NCBI GenBank assembly: GCA_944381455.1
Contig: CALWLF010000123.1
Location: 1-53,248, forward strand
Origin: an uncultured Clostridia bacterium
Lineage (GTDB): Bacteria; Bacillota; Clostridia; Lachnospirales; Anaerotignaceae
Reading direction: 5' to 3'
Length of the DNA: 53,248 nt
Shown here: positions 41,918 through 51,971 of the stretch, in pieces
How positions within the stretch are numbered: the first letter of the stretch is position 1
Layout: every line of letters starts with the position of its first letter
Program-made: the position numbers and the translations under genes
Notes under the pieces: model-generated
Told to the model about the DNA's origin: nothing
Database searches by the model: none
What the model saw: only the letters and a program-made list of their open reading frames with translations

Positions 41918-42565
41918 ATGGGATATTTGACTTTTGCGCTGGCCAAGGGGCGGCTGGCAGAACAGACCATGGAGCTGTTGGAAAAAATTGGGATGCCCTG
42001 CGAAGAAATGAAGGAAAAAAGCCGGAAACTGATTTTTGTCAATGAGGAATTGAAGCTGAAGTTGTTTTTGGCCAAAACAAGCGATGTGCCCACCTATGTG
42101 GAATATGGCGCCGCCGACATCGGCGTGGTGGGCAAAGACACCATTTTGGAAGAAAACCGCAATATCTACGAAATGCTGGACTTGAAACTGGGGAAATGCA
42201 AAATGGCCGTGGCAGGACTGCCGGAAATGAAAGGCAAGCTGGACCAGATCCATAACTTGCGGGTGGCCACCAAATACCCCAACATTGCCACCGATTATTT
42301 TTATCACCAAAAACGGCAGACCGTTTCCATCATCAAGTTAAACGGCTCGGTGGAACTGGCGCCCATTGTGGGGCTTTCCGATGTCATTGTGGATATTGTA
42401 GAAAGCGGGGCAACGCTGAGAGAAAACGGGCTGACGGTGTTGGAAGATGTTTGTCCTTTAAGCGCCCGTGTCATTGTTAACCGGGTGTCCATGAAAATGG
42501 AGCATGAGCGGATTATGCAGGTGATTGATAAAATGAGAAAACTGATCAAGGAGGAATCCAAATGA
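41918..42565 (+). CDS. hisG: ATP phosphoribosyltransferase catalytic subunit, short form
   Basis: A 215-residue HisG of the short type, lacking the C-terminal regulatory domain. [20 protein letters not shown] is the N-terminus and [18 protein letters not shown] the PRPP-binding loop. It joins PRPP to ATP, the committed step of histidine synthesis, and needs HisZ. It overlaps hisD by 4 bases. Confidence 0.97.
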   Translation: MGYLTFALAKGRLAEQTMELLEKIGMPCEEMKEKSRKLIFVNEELKLKLFLAKTSDVPTYVEYGAADIGVVGKDTILEENRNIYEMLDLKLGKCKMAVAGLPEMKGKLDQIHNLRVATKYPNIATDYFYHQKRQTVSIIKLNGSVELAPIVGLSDVIVDIVESGATLRENGLTVLEDVCPLSARVIVNRVSMKMEHERIMQVIDKMRKLIKEESK

Positions 42566-43851
42566 TTTCGGTAACCAATTATGGCACAGAAGAAGGCCGC
42601 CAGGCCGTGACGCGGATGCTGTCCCGTTCTCAGCTGGAAACGGGCAACGTCCAGGAAATTGTGGACGGTATTTTGGCCGATGTGAAGGCCAACGGAGATA
42701 AGGCTGTATTTCAGTATACAGAAAAATTTGACGGCGTTGCCTTGACGACAGAAACGCTGCAAGTGACACAGGCAGAAATTGATGCCGCTTATGCGGCCGT
42801 TTCGCCGGAACTGGTGGCCGTCATCCAAAAATCTGCCGCCCGGATTCGTGCCTTTCATGAAAAACAGAAACACAACAGCTGGTTTGAGCCAGAAGCCAAC
42901 GGCGAAATTTTGGGGCAGTTGATTCGTCCCTTGGAAAAAGTGGGCGTTTATGTGCCAGGGGGCAAGGCTGCCTATCCTTCCAGCGTGCTGATGAACGTGG
43001 TGCCAGCCCATGTGGCCGGGGTGAAACAAATTGTCATGACCACACCGGCCCAAAAAGACGGCACCGTATATCCCACCACCATTGTGGCAGCGGTGGAAGC
43101 CGGGGTGGACGCCATTTATAAAGTAGGCGGCGCCCAGGCCATTGCGGCGCTGGCCTTTGGAACAGAAAGCATTCCAAAGGTGGATAAAATCTGCGGCCCC
43201 GGCAATATCTTTGTGGCTTTGGCCAAACGGACCGTCTATGGTCATGTAAATATTGATTCGGTGGCAGGGCCCAGCGAGATTTTGATTTTGGCCGACAGCT
43301 CTGCCCGGGCCGATTATGTGGCTGCCGATTTATTAAGCCAGGCAGAGCACGATCCCATGGCTTCGGCCATTTTAGTCACCACCGATGGCGCACTGGCAGA
43401 AGAAGTGTGTAAAGAAGTGAAGGCCCAGACAGAAAAACTGGAACGAAAAGACATTATCACTGCATCCATCCGGGATTACGGCGCCGTGATTTTGGTGGAT
43501 TCCATGGAGGAGGCCTGCCGCTTGGCCAACGCCATTGCGCCAGAACATTTGGAACTTTGCACTGCTTCTCCCTTTGAATTGCTGCCCAAAATTCAAAATG
43601 CCGGCGCCATTTTCATGGGCCACTTTTCGCCGGAACCTCTGGGCGATTATATGGCAGGGCCAAACCATGTGCTGCCCACAGGCGGAACGGCGCGGTTTTT
43701 CTCGCCCTTATCCATTGACGATTTCGTGAAAAAAAGCAGCCTCATCTGCTTTAGCCAAGAGGCTTTGGCGGCGCTTAGCGATGACATCATCACCTTTGCC
43801 AATGCCGAAGGATTGACGGCCCACGCCAATTCCATTCGGATTAGAAAATAA
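42562..43851 (+). CDS. hisD: Histidinol dehydrogenase
   Basis: A 429-residue enzyme with the family motifs [42 protein letters not shown] and [12 protein letters not shown]. It uses zinc and two NAD+ to oxidise histidinol to histidine, the last step of the pathway. Confidence 0.97.
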   Translation: MISVTNYGTEEGRQAVTRMLSRSQLETGNVQEIVDGILADVKANGDKAVFQYTEKFDGVALTTETLQVTQAEIDAAYAAVSPELVAVIQKSAARIRAFHEKQKHNSWFEPEANGEILGQLIRPLEKVGVYVPGGKAAYPSSVLMNVVPAHVAGVKQIVMTTPAQKDGTVYPTTIVAAVEAGVDAIYKVGGAQAIAALAFGTESIPKVDKICGPGNIFVALAKRTVYGHVNIDSVAGPSEILILADSSARADYVAADLLSQAEHDPMASAILVTTDGALAEEVCKEVKAQTEKLERKDIITASIRDYGAVILVDSMEEACRLANAIAPEHLELCTASPFELLPKIQNAGAIFMGHFSPEPLGDYMAGPNHVLPTGGTARFFSPLSIDDFVKKSSLICFSQEALAALSDDIITFANAEGLTAHANSIRIRK

Positions 43852-43917
43852 GTTGATTTTTCGCCATTTCTTTTGTAAAATGGAAGAAACTTGTCTGCAA
43901 AAAAGGAGGTGGCGCAG

Positions 43918-44508
43918 GTGCGCCGGGCAGAGATCAAGCGAGACACGCTGGAAACGAAAATCAATTTGACGCTGGAGCTGGATGGCAAAGGCCAAAGCCA
44001 GATTGCCACCGGCATTGGGTTTTTTGACCATATGATGACGCATATTGCAAAACACGGCTTTTTTGACTTATGTGTGGAGGCAAAAGGCGATTTAGAAGTG
44101 GATTGCCACCATACGGTGGAGGATATCGGCATTGTGCTGGGCAAGGCCATTGCAAAAGCTTTGGGGGACAAAAAAGGCATCCGCCGCTATGGCAGTTTTC
44201 TGCTGCCCATGGATGAGGCGTTGATCCTTTGCTCCATGGACATCAGCGGCCGGCCTTACTTAGGGTTTGATGTGACCTTTACCTGCGACCGGCTGGGAGA
44301 GATGGATACGGAAATGGTGGAAGAATTTTTCCGGGCCGTCAGTGAAAACGCCGGCATTACGCTGCATATCCGCCAGCTGGCCGGCAAAAACAACCATCAT
44401 ATTGCAGAAGGCATTTTCAAAGCCTTCGCCAAGGCGCTGGATGTGGCCACCAGCATGGACGACCGCATCGAAGGCGTGCTTTCCACCAAAGGAATGTTGG
44501 AGGGATAA
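43918..44508 (+). CDS. hisB: Imidazoleglycerol-phosphate dehydratase
   Basis: A 196-residue monofunctional HisB. The GTG at 43918 is used because AAGGAGGT lies 7 bases upstream. The metal-binding pairs DCHHTVEDIGI and NNHHIAEGIFKAFAKAL are intact, and GFFDHMMTH is the usual N-terminal signature. It makes imidazole acetol phosphate. There is no fused phosphatase domain. Confidence 0.96.
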   Translation: MRRAEIKRDTLETKINLTLELDGKGQSQIATGIGFFDHMMTHIAKHGFFDLCVEAKGDLEVDCHHTVEDIGIVLGKAIAKALGDKKGIRRYGSFLLPMDEALILCSMDISGRPYLGFDVTFTCDRLGEMDTEMVEEFFRAVSENAGITLHIRQLAGKNNHHIAEGIFKAFAKALDVATSMDDRIEGVLSTKGMLEG

Positions 44509-44509
44509 C

Positions 44510-45106
44510 ATGATTGGAATCATCGATTATGGCATGGGCAATTTGCGCAGCGTGCAAAAAGCCTTTGAATATTTGGGGTTTGAGACGTTCATCAGCGACG
44601 ATCCCAAACAGATTGTGCAGGCGGATAAGGTGGTTTTGCCCGGCGTTGGCGCTTTTTGCGATGCCATCCAAACGCTGCGGGCAAGAAAGATGGACGAGGC
44701 CATTTTTCAGGTGGTCAAAGAAGAAAAACCGCTGCTTGGCATCTGCCTTGGGATGCAGCTGATGTTTGAAAAAAGTTACGAAAACGGCAGCTATACGGGC
44801 CTTGGGCTGCTGCCGGGGGAAATTGTGCTGCTGCCGGAGACGGAAAAAATTCCGCACATCGGCTGGAACAGCCTTCACATCAAACAGCGCAGTCCGCTGT
44901 TTGACGGCTTGGGCGAGGAGCCTTATGTGTATTTTGTCCATTCCTATTATTTGGAAACAAAAGCGCCGGTGGTCAGTGCCACTTGCTTTTACGGCAAGGA
45001 AATTGCCGTGGCGGCGCAGCAGAACAATATCTTTGCCTTGCAGTTTCACCCGGAAAAAAGCGGGGATGTGGGGCTTCATATATTAAACCAGTTTGGGAGG
45101 ATTTGA
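44510..45106 (+). CDS. hisH: Imidazole glycerol phosphate synthase, glutaminase subunit
   Basis: A 198-residue class I glutamine amidotransferase: MIGIIDYGMGNLRSV start, nucleophile Cys in GICLGMQLMFE, and His/Glu in LQFHPEKSG. It supplies ammonia to HisF. Its start follows the hisB stop by one base. Confidence 0.97.
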   Translation: MIGIIDYGMGNLRSVQKAFEYLGFETFISDDPKQIVQADKVVLPGVGAFCDAIQTLRARKMDEAIFQVVKEEKPLLGICLGMQLMFEKSYENGSYTGLGLLPGEIVLLPETEKIPHIGWNSLHIKQRSPLFDGLGEEPYVYFVHSYYLETKAPVVSATCFYGKEIAVAAQQNNIFALQFHPEKSGDVGLHILNQFGRI

Positions 45107-45110
45107 AGTT

Positions 45111-45827
45111 ATGTTGATTTTTCCGGCCATTGATATTAAAAACGGACAGTGTGTTCGGCTTAAACAAGGGAAATTTGAAGATGTCACCGTTTACAGCAAC
45201 GATCCGCTTTCCATGGCGGAGCGGTTTTTACAGGCCGGAGCCACCCATTTGCACGTGGTGGATTTGGACGGCGCCAGAATGGGCAACGGCTATAACAAAG
45301 AAGCCATCAAAGCCTTGGTGGAGCAGTATCCGCTGAAAGTGCAAACCGGCGGCGGCATCCGCACCATGCGGGATGTGGAAGAAAAGTTATCCATGGGCGT
45401 TGAACGGGTGATTTTAGGGACCGTGGCCGTCAGCAACCCGGAAATTGTCAAAGAAGCAGTGAAAATTTACGGAGAAAAGATTGCCGTGGGCATTGACGCC
45501 CTCAATGGCCGGGTGGCTGTGCAGGGCTGGGAAAAGGTGTCTGATGTGTCGGCGCTGGACCTTTGCTTTCAGATGAAAGAATTTGGTGTAAAAACCATTA
45601 TCTATACCGATATTTCCAAAGACGGCATGATGGTGGGGCCAAACATCGAGGCTACCAAAGAAATCATTGAAGCCACAGGGTTACAAGTGATTGCTTCCGG
45701 CGGCATTTCCTCCATGGTGGATTTGGAACGGGCCCAAAAGGCAGGGGCCTATGGCGCTATCATTGGCAAAGCCATCTACCAGGGCAGCTTGTCTTTGGCT
45801 GATGTGATCCGCCGGTTTGAAAAATAA
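45111..45827 (+). CDS. hisA: Phosphoribosylformimino-5-aminoimidazole carboxamide ribotide isomerase
   Basis: A 238-residue TIM barrel. Catalytic Asp in FPAIDIKNGQCVRL and the second Asp in YTDISKDGMM; phosphate loops QTGGGIR and ASGGISS. ATG 45111 follows GGAGGATT by a short gap. It carries out the Amadori isomerisation before HisHF. Confidence 0.97.
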   Translation: MLIFPAIDIKNGQCVRLKQGKFEDVTVYSNDPLSMAERFLQAGATHLHVVDLDGARMGNGYNKEAIKALVEQYPLKVQTGGGIRTMRDVEEKLSMGVERVILGTVAVSNPEIVKEAVKIYGEKIAVGIDALNGRVAVQGWEKVSDVSALDLCFQMKEFGVKTIIYTDISKDGMMVGPNIEATKEIIEATGLQVIASGGISSMVDLERAQKAGAYGAIIGKAIYQGSLSLADVIRRFEK

Positions 45828-45860
45828 CGGGTTTCAGACAAAAAAGGAGGTGCAGCGAGG

Positions 45861-46619
45861 ATGCATACCAAGCGGATTATCCCCTGCCTGGACGTCAACA
45901 ACGGCCGGGTGGTGAAGGGGGTAAACTTTGTCAATTTAAAAGATGCCGGCGATCCGGTGGAGATTGCCGCTTTCTATAACCAATCCATGGCCGATGAATT
46001 GGTGTTTTTGGATATTACGGCTTCGTCCGATGCCCGTTCCATCATGCTGGATGTGGTGCGGCGGACGGCAGAGCAGGTGTTTATTCCGCTGACGGTGGGC
46101 GGCGGCATCCGTTCTATCGAGGATTTTCGGATGATTTTAAGCGCCGGGGCCGACAAAATTTCTGTTAACTCGGCGGCGTTAAAGCGGCCGGAACTGATTC
46201 GGGAGGCAGCGCTGCGCTTTGGCAGCCAGTGTGTGGTGGTTGCCATTGATGCCAAACGGCGCCCAGACGGCGGTTTTGACGTCTATTTAAACGGCGGCCG
46301 GGTGAATACGGGAAAAGACGCCGTGGAATGGGCCAAAGAGGCAGAAGCCTTGGGCGCTGGCGAAATTTTATTGACCAGCATGGACTGTGACGGCGTAAAA
46401 AACGGCTATGACATTGCCCTCACCAAAGCCATCACCTCTGCCGTGCGGATTCCTGTCATTGCCTCCGGCGGGGCAGGAAAGATGGAGCATTTTAAGGAGG
46501 CCCTCACCGAAGGCGGCGCCGATGCGGCCTTGGCCGCCAGCTTGTTCCATTTTCGTGAAATGGAAATTATGGATTTGAAACAATATTTGAAGCAAGAAGG
46601 GGTGCCGGTGCGCCTGTAA
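45861..46619 (+). CDS. hisF: Imidazole glycerol phosphate synthase, cyclase subunit
   Basis: A 252-residue TIM barrel with [18 protein letters not shown] (catalytic Asp), LTVGGGIRS, and [14 protein letters not shown] (second Asp). AAAAAGGAGG precedes the ATG. It joins HisH to make imidazole glycerol phosphate and AICAR. Confidence 0.97.
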   Translation: MHTKRIIPCLDVNNGRVVKGVNFVNLKDAGDPVEIAAFYNQSMADELVFLDITASSDARSIMLDVVRRTAEQVFIPLTVGGGIRSIEDFRMILSAGADKISVNSAALKRPELIREAALRFGSQCVVVAIDAKRRPDGGFDVYLNGGRVNTGKDAVEWAKEAEALGAGEILLTSMDCDGVKNGYDIALTKAITSAVRIPVIASGGAGKMEHFKEALTEGGADAALAASLFHFREMEIMDLKQYLKQEGVPVRL

Positions 46620-46636
46620 GGAAGGAGAGAAAGGGC

Positions 46637-46972
46637 ATGAGTTTGGCCGACGAGCTGAAATACGACGAAAAGGGGCTGATTCCCGTCATTGCCCAGGATT
46701 ACGAAAACAAGCAGGTGCTGATGCTGGCCTATGCCAACAAAGAGGCCGTGGAAAAAACACTGGCCGAAGGCACCGTCTACTATTATTCCCGCTCCAGACA
46801 GGAACTGTGGCATAAGGGAGACACTTCCGGCCATTTCCAGCTGGTCAAAGAAATTTATTATGACTGCGATATGGATGCGTTGCTGATTTTGGTGGACCAG
46901 GTGGGCGCTGCCTGCCACACGGGAAAACGCACCTGTTTTTATCGGGACAAAGACGGCAAGGAGGTTTGCTGA
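46637..46972 (+). CDS. hisI: Phosphoribosyl-AMP cyclohydrolase
   Basis: A 111-residue monofunctional enzyme with [30 protein letters not shown] and the metal Cys residues DCDMDALL and [13 protein letters not shown]. The pyrophosphohydrolase that is fused to it in many bacteria is the separate gene hisE one base downstream. Confidence 0.96.
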   Translation: MSLADELKYDEKGLIPVIAQDYENKQVLMLAYANKEAVEKTLAEGTVYYYSRSRQELWHKGDTSGHFQLVKEIYYDCDMDALLILVDQVGAACHTGKRTCFYRDKDGKEVC

Positions 46973-46973
46973 A

Positions 46974-47303
46974 ATGGAATATCGTGACGTGCTGTATGCA
47001 CTGTATGACGTGATTGAAGACAGAAGAAACCATCCCAAGGAAGGCTCTTATACCAATTATTTGATGGAGCAGGGATTGGATAAAATTTTGAAAAAAGTGG
47101 GCGAAGAAACGGCAGAAACCATCATCGCCGCCAAAAATAACGACAAATCGGAAACCATTTACGAGCTGTGCGATTTGATGTACCATCTTTCGGTGCTGAT
47201 GGAGACGATGCACATCACCTGGGATGAAGTGTTTGGGGAGTTAGCCAGACGGGAATTAAAGGAAGGCAATTTGAAACAGTTCCACACGAAAGGCGAAATT
47301 TAA
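46974..47303 (+). CDS. hisE: Phosphoribosyl-ATP pyrophosphatase
   Basis: A 109-residue MazG-like all-helical hydrolase with KKVGEETAETIIAAKN and ELCDLMYHLSVLM, the Glu/Asp set that holds Mg2+. It is the last recognised enzyme of the operon. hisC and a histidinol phosphatase are not in this cluster. Confidence 0.96.
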   Translation: MEYRDVLYALYDVIEDRRNHPKEGSYTNYLMEQGLDKILKKVGEETAETIIAAKNNDKSETIYELCDLMYHLSVLMETMHITWDEVFGELARRELKEGNLKQFHTKGEI

Positions 47304-47333
47304 AAGAGGCGGAAACTGGAAGGAGGCCTTGAA

Positions 47334-47456
47334 ATGGAATCAACGTCATTGATTGCTTCGGGCGGCATGATGATGCTTTATGGTGCGTGTGCCTTCCTTG
47401 GGATATTATTGATCGGTATTTTTATCATCAAGTGGAACGGTAGAAAAAAGAAATAG
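47334..47456 (+). CDS. 40-residue membrane peptide at the end of the his operon
   Basis: A short frame 30 bases after hisE with a very strong GGAAGGAGG upstream. The product has a short polar start (MESTSLIASGGMMMLYG), one transmembrane helix (ACAFLGILLIGIFIIKW) and a basic tail NGRKKK. A terminator follows. It is likely a real small membrane protein of unknown role. Confidence 0.65.
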   Translation: MESTSLIASGGMMMLYGACAFLGILLIGIFIIKWNGRKKK

Positions 47457-47461
47457 AAAAT

Positions 47462-47508
47462 AAAACACGGTCTTTTGTCGTTGATACGCCATGGCCGTGT
47501 TTCTTTTT
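47462..47508 (+). terminator. Terminator of the his operon
   Basis: AAACACGG pairs with CCGTGTTT around a larger loop, followed by TCTTTTT. Confidence 0.75.
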
Positions 47509-47653
47509 ACAAAAAGAACGGCGCCTGGCCAAAAGGGAACAGATTTGATGGCGAAGGCGCTGTTATTTTTGTGTAAAAAAGCAGACGAAAAACCGGCACG
47601 GAAAAGGGAAAAAATGTAAAATGAAAATCAGAATGAGAAAGGAGGACAGGCAG

Positions 47654-48259
47654 ATGCTGTTACCATTTATGGCAAAGAAAAAAGAAGCAATGTTAGAAGA
47701 GGTGATGGAAGAACAAAAGGAGGCGCTGCTGCTGCGGGCAAGCCAGCTGCCCAATTCGTTTTTCGCCTCGTTTTATCAGCTTTCCATTGATTTTTCCCTG
47801 TTGGATGCCTATGACTTTTTTGTGGAGCTGGACTGCCACAGCAATTTCTTCTATGAGCAGCTGCCAGCCATGGCAAAGGTGGATGGGCTGCGGTTTTATA
47901 AGATTTTGGCCATGTACCATACCATCGAGCTTTTGCGGCGCAAGCGCAAGCAGGTGAAGGCGGAAGAAATGGCCCAAGCACTGTTTGACACCTATGGTTT
48001 TTCGGAAGAAGAAAAGAAATTGTTTACTCTGCTTTTGGCCTGCGCCTTCCGGTTTCCCAGCCAGTTTCCGCCGCTCTTTGCCAAAAGCTTTGGGCGGTAT
48101 TTATTTGATTTTTCCGTGGAAAGTCCCTTTGCATTGGCTTTTTTGGAAAATTTCTGCTATAATTCCTATAGTAGTTTTCAGACTTATTTGTCAAAATATA
48201 TTTCCATCAACCGCCGGATTCGGCTGTCTCAGATGGAAAGGGAACCGATAGCCAGATAA
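47654..48259 (+). CDS. Hypothetical helical protein upstream of addA
   Basis: A 201-residue protein I do not recognise. The ATG at 47654 is used because AAGGAGG lies 8 bases upstream; an ATG at 47621 is possible. The composition is all-helical, rich in Phe, Leu and charged residues (EEVMEEQKEALLLRASQLP, YKILAMYHTIELLRRKRKQV), with no signal peptide or catalytic motif. It is 17 bases before addA. AddB would be expected here but this protein is far too short and shows no helicase or nuclease motif. Confidence 0.75.
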   Translation: MLLPFMAKKKEAMLEEVMEEQKEALLLRASQLPNSFFASFYQLSIDFSLLDAYDFFVELDCHSNFFYEQLPAMAKVDGLRFYKILAMYHTIELLRRKRKQVKAEEMAQALFDTYGFSEEEKKLFTLLLACAFRFPSQFPPLFAKSFGRYLFDFSVESPFALAFLENFCYNSYSSFQTYLSKYISINRRIRLSQMEREPIAR

Positions 48260-48276
48260 TTCGAGGTGGTTTTTTC

Positions 48277-51200
48277 ATGGGAGAAGTGACATGGACAACA
48301 AAACAGCTGCAAGCCATTACAACCCACGGCGCCGACATCCTTGTGTCGGCGGCGGCAGGCAGCGGCAAAACGGCGGTGCTGGTGGAGCGCATTATCCGCA
48401 TGATTTGCGATACGAAGCAGAACGTGGATATCGACCGGCTGCTGGTGCTGACGTTTACCAAAGCGGCAGCAGCCCAGATGAAAGAAAAGATTGCCCATGC
48501 CCTATCCCAAGCCTTATCCCTGCAGCCGCATAACAGCCATTTGCAGCGGCAGATGACGCTGCTGCAACGGGCCAATATCACCACCATCGACTCCTTCTGT
48601 CTGAAAATTGTGCGGGACCATTATATGCAGGTGGACCTGGATCCTTCCTTTCAGACGGCCGATGAAAAAACGGCGGCGCTGTTACAGACCAGTGTGCTGG
48701 ATGAGGTGATGGAGCGGTGGTATGATGCCAAGGAAGAAGGGTTTTTTCAGCTGGTGGAAAGCTTTGGCGAAGCCATGGGTGACCAGCAGGTGCGTAAACT
48801 GGTGCTGCAAGTGTATCAGTTTGTGCAAAGCAACCCCTTTCCCCGCCGCTGGCTAGAAGAGGCAGCGGCCCATTTTACGCAAGAGCCCCAGTTTTCTGCC
48901 TCCTATTGGGCAAGTCAGACGGTGGCATTGGTGGAAAAACGGCTGGAAGGGCTGTTGGAAAAAAGCCAGGCGGTATTGTCCTTTTGCCTGGAGGAAAACG
49001 GACCGGCTTCTTATGTGCCGGCGCTAGAAAGCGATTTACGATATATCCAGACGCTGCTGCAAGCGGCCAAGGAAGGATATGAAGCACTGGCCCAGGCCTT
49101 TGCCGGCGGCGCCTTTCAGACTTTGGGGCGGCGGAAAAAAGAGGAAGATGCCGCCGTAGCAGAGCAATGCAAAGCCATGCGCAACGCCGTCAAAGAAGGG
49201 GTGCAGACCATCCAAAAAACCTTCTTTTTCCAGCCGCCGGAAGAAATGGCCGAAAACCTGGCGGCCATGGCGCCGGTGGCCCAGACCATTGCCCGTTTGG
49301 TGCAGGATTTTTCCGATGCCTATGGCGCTGCCAAAAAAGAAAAACTGCTCATCGACTACAGCGATATGGAGCACTATGCCATCTCCATTTTGCTGGATGT
49401 GGATGAGGAAGGCCGCCTGATTGGTCCGTCCCAGACGGCGCTGCGGCTGCAAGAGGAATTTGTGGAGATTTTGACGGACGAATATCAAGACAGCAATCTG
49501 GTTCAGGAGCTTTTGCTGCAAGCCGTCAGCGGCCGGCTGGGCAAGGGAAAAAACAGGTTTTTGGTGGGCGATGTGAAGCAGAGCATCTATGGCTTTCGCC
49601 AGGCGGAGCCGTCGTTGTTTTTGGAAAAACTGCACCGCTACCAAGAAAGCGGAGAAGAAATCCGCATTGACTTGTCTCAAAACTTCCGCAGCCGCTCCCA
49701 TATTCTCCAGGGTGTCAATTTCTTTTTCCGACAGCTGATGGACCGATCCTTGGGCGGCATTGCCTATGATGAGCGGGCGGCCCTGGCCTATGGCGGCACA
49801 TATCCGCCCCTGCCAAAAGAAGAGGAGGCAAAGGGCATCGAGGTGTTTCTCATCAACCGCAAAGAAGAGGAACCACAGGAGGATGAGGAGCTGGATGCGG
49901 CACGGCTAGAAATGCAGTTTGTGGCACAAAAGATTTTGCAGCTGATGGAAAGCGGCTATCAGGTATATGAAGACGGCCAATACCGCCCTTTGGCGTTTCG
50001 AGATATTGTGCTGCTGTTTCGCTCGGCAAAGTCCTGGAGCCAGGCGGCAAGCCAAGCGTTGGAGGAGGCGGGGATTCCCGTCTATGCGCCTCAAGGGGCA
50101 AGATATTACGCCAGAACAGAAGTGTCTTTCATCCTCAGTTTGCTGCGCGTCATTGATAATGGGTACCAGGACATCCCCCTGTTGGCGGTGCTCCGCTCGC
50201 CGGTGTATGGTTTCACCAATTCCCAGCTGTTGGAAATCAAGCTGGGGGGAACGGGCGAAAGCTTTTATGAACGGATGCAGACCTATGCCGAAGCAGAGGA
50301 CAATGAAACGTCCCGGCAGATTCAAGCCTTTTTGGCCGACCTTCACCGCTGGAAGGAAGAAAGCCGGACCATGCCGGTGAGCCGTCTGTTATGGAACATT
50401 TATGACGATACAGGCTATTTTCAATATGTGGGGCAGCTGCCGCCGGGCGCTGTGCGCCAAGCCAATTTGCGCCTTTTGTCCCAAAAGGCAGAGGCAGTGG
50501 AACAGATGGGACAGACGGGGTTATTCTTCTTCATCCGCTATATCGAGCTTTCAGAACAGCAGCGGGAAGATGAGGAAAGCGCCGTTGTACTGGGGGAAAA
50601 AGATGATTTGGTGCGCATCAGCACCATCCATAAAAGCAAGGGGCTGGAATATCCGGTGGTGTTTTTGTGCGGTCTGGGCAAACGGCTCAACCGCCGGGAT
50701 TTGCAGCAGTCGCTGTTGCTGCACCAGCAGGGCGGCTTTGCCTTTTCTTATACGGACCTGCACCTGCGGGTGACCTATCCAACGCTGGCCAAGGCGCTGC
50801 TGCGGGAAAAAAAGGCAGAAGAAAACCAGGCGGAAGAGCTGCGTGTGTTGTATGTGGCGCTGACACGGGCAAAGGAAAAGCTGATTTTAACCGGCTCTGT
50901 GGCAGACTTGACGGCAGCGGCCAAAAAATGGTGCCTGACGGCCCAAACCGATGGGCCCGTTTTGCCGTACTTGGACCGGCTGAAGGCTGCCACCTATCTG
51001 GACTGGCTGATGCCTGCCCTCTGCCGTCATCCTGCCGGCCAAGAACTTTGGGAACGGGCAGAGATGGAGCGGCCTGTTTTCCAGGAGGAAGATGCATCGT
51101 TTTCGCTGCATTTATTGGAAAAAGAAGAAACGAAGCAGCCCTGTTTATCGGCTGCGCCGGCAGTAAACGCAGAGGCGCCGCCCATAGAAGAGGCCGTGCT

Positions 51201-51927
51201 GGAGCGGTTATACCAGCAATATCCCCATGGTTTGGCCGTGGGGCTGCCGGCCAATGTGTCCATTTCCGAGTTAAAACGGCACCATATGCCGCTGCCGGAA
51301 GGCACGCAGTTTTTTTATGAAGAAAATGCCAGCGCCTTTTCCTTTGCGGAGGCGGCTCAAAAGCCGCTTTCAGCCAGAAAGAAAGGCACGGCCATGCATA
51401 CGTTTTTGGAACACATGGATTTTTCCCAGTCTTATACCATAGAAGGATTACAATTTTTGGCCCATCAGCTGGTGGAAAAACGGCTGCTGGAACAAGAAGA
51501 AGCAGATTTACTGGATTTGGAGAAGCTGCTGCACTTTTCCCAATCGTCTTTGGCCAAGCGGATGCGCATCAGCGGCCGCTGGAACAAGGAGGAATCTTTT
51601 ACCATGGCCCTTACGCCTTATGAGGTGTACGGCCGGGAGGAGATGCGGCCGCTGCAAGAGCAGATTTTGCTGCACGGCATGATGGACTGCTATTTTGAGG
51701 AAGAAGACGGATTGGTGCTGGTGGATTATAAAACAAATTACACGACAGATCCTACGGGGCTGGCCTTGGCCAGAGCTTATCAGCTGCAGCTTTCGGTCTA
51801 TGCTAAGGCGTTGCAGCGGCTGACAAAGCAGAGGGTGAAGCAAATTTATCTCTATTCCTTCCATTTGCAGCAGGCCATCGACTGCACCGCCCTTTGTCTG
51901 CCGGAGGCGGCAAAAGAAGGGCAGTAG
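48277..51927 (+). CDS. addA: ATP-dependent helicase/nuclease subunit A
   Basis: A 1216-residue UvrD-type helicase with a C-terminal RecB-like nuclease. Helicase motifs: Walker A VSAAAGSGKTAVLV (near residue 28), VLTFTKAAAAQMKEKI, TIDSFC, TDEYQDSN, VGDVKQSIYGFRQAEP, ISTIHKSKGLEYPVVFL and YVALTRAKEKLIL. The nuclease ends with HGMMDCYFEEED and LVDYKTNY. With AddB it resects double-strand breaks for RecA. The start has GAGGTGG upstream. Confidence 0.97.
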   Translation: MGEVTWTTKQLQAITTHGADILVSAAAGSGKTAVLVERIIRMICDTKQNVDIDRLLVLTFTKAAAAQMKEKIAHALSQALSLQPHNSHLQRQMTLLQRANITTIDSFCLKIVRDHYMQVDLDPSFQTADEKTAALLQTSVLDEVMERWYDAKEEGFFQLVESFGEAMGDQQVRKLVLQVYQFVQSNPFPRRWLEEAAAHFTQEPQFSASYWASQTVALVEKRLEGLLEKSQAVLSFCLEENGPASYVPALESDLRYIQTLLQAAKEGYEALAQAFAGGAFQTLGRRKKEEDAAVAEQCKAMRNAVKEGVQTIQKTFFFQPPEEMAENLAAMAPVAQTIARLVQDFSDAYGAAKKEKLLIDYSDMEHYAISILLDVDEEGRLIGPSQTALRLQEEFVEILTDEYQDSNLVQELLLQAVSGRLGKGKNRFLVGDVKQSIYGFRQAEPSLFLEKLHRYQESGEEIRIDLSQNFRSRSHILQGVNFFFRQLMDRSLGGIAYDERAALAYGGTYPPLPKEEEAKGIEVFLINRKEEEPQEDEELDAARLEMQFVAQKILQLMESGYQVYEDGQYRPLAFRDIVLLFRSAKSWSQAASQALEEAGIPVYAPQGARYYARTEVSFILSLLRVIDNGYQDIPLLAVLRSPVYGFTNSQLLEIKLGGTGESFYERMQTYAEAEDNETSRQIQAFLADLHRWKEESRTMPVSRLLWNIYDDTGYFQYVGQLPPGAVRQANLRLLSQKAEAVEQMGQTGLFFFIRYIELSEQQREDEESAVVLGEKDDLVRISTIHKSKGLEYPVVFLCGLGKRLNRRDLQQSLLLHQQGGFAFSYTDLHLRVTYPTLAKALLREKKAEENQAEELRVLYVALTRAKEKLILTGSVADLTAAAKKWCLTAQTDGPVLPYLDRLKAATYLDWLMPALCRHPAGQELWERAEMERPVFQEEDASFSLHLLEKEETKQPCLSAAPAVNAEAPPIEEAVLERLYQQYPHGLAVGLPANVSISELKRHHMPLPEGTQFFYEENASAFSFAEAAQKPLSARKKGTAMHTFLEHMDFSQSYTIEGLQFLAHQLVEKRLLEQEEADLLDLEKLLHFSQSSLAKRMRISGRWNKEESFTMALTPYEVYGREEMRPLQEQILLHGMMDCYFEEEDGLVLVDYKTNYTTDPTGLALARAYQLQLSVYAKALQRLTKQRVKQIYLYSFHLQQAIDCTALCLPEAAKEGQ

Positions 51928-51971
51928 GCCAAGCCACGGAACAAGTAACAAATGCAAGAAAGGAGCAACCC

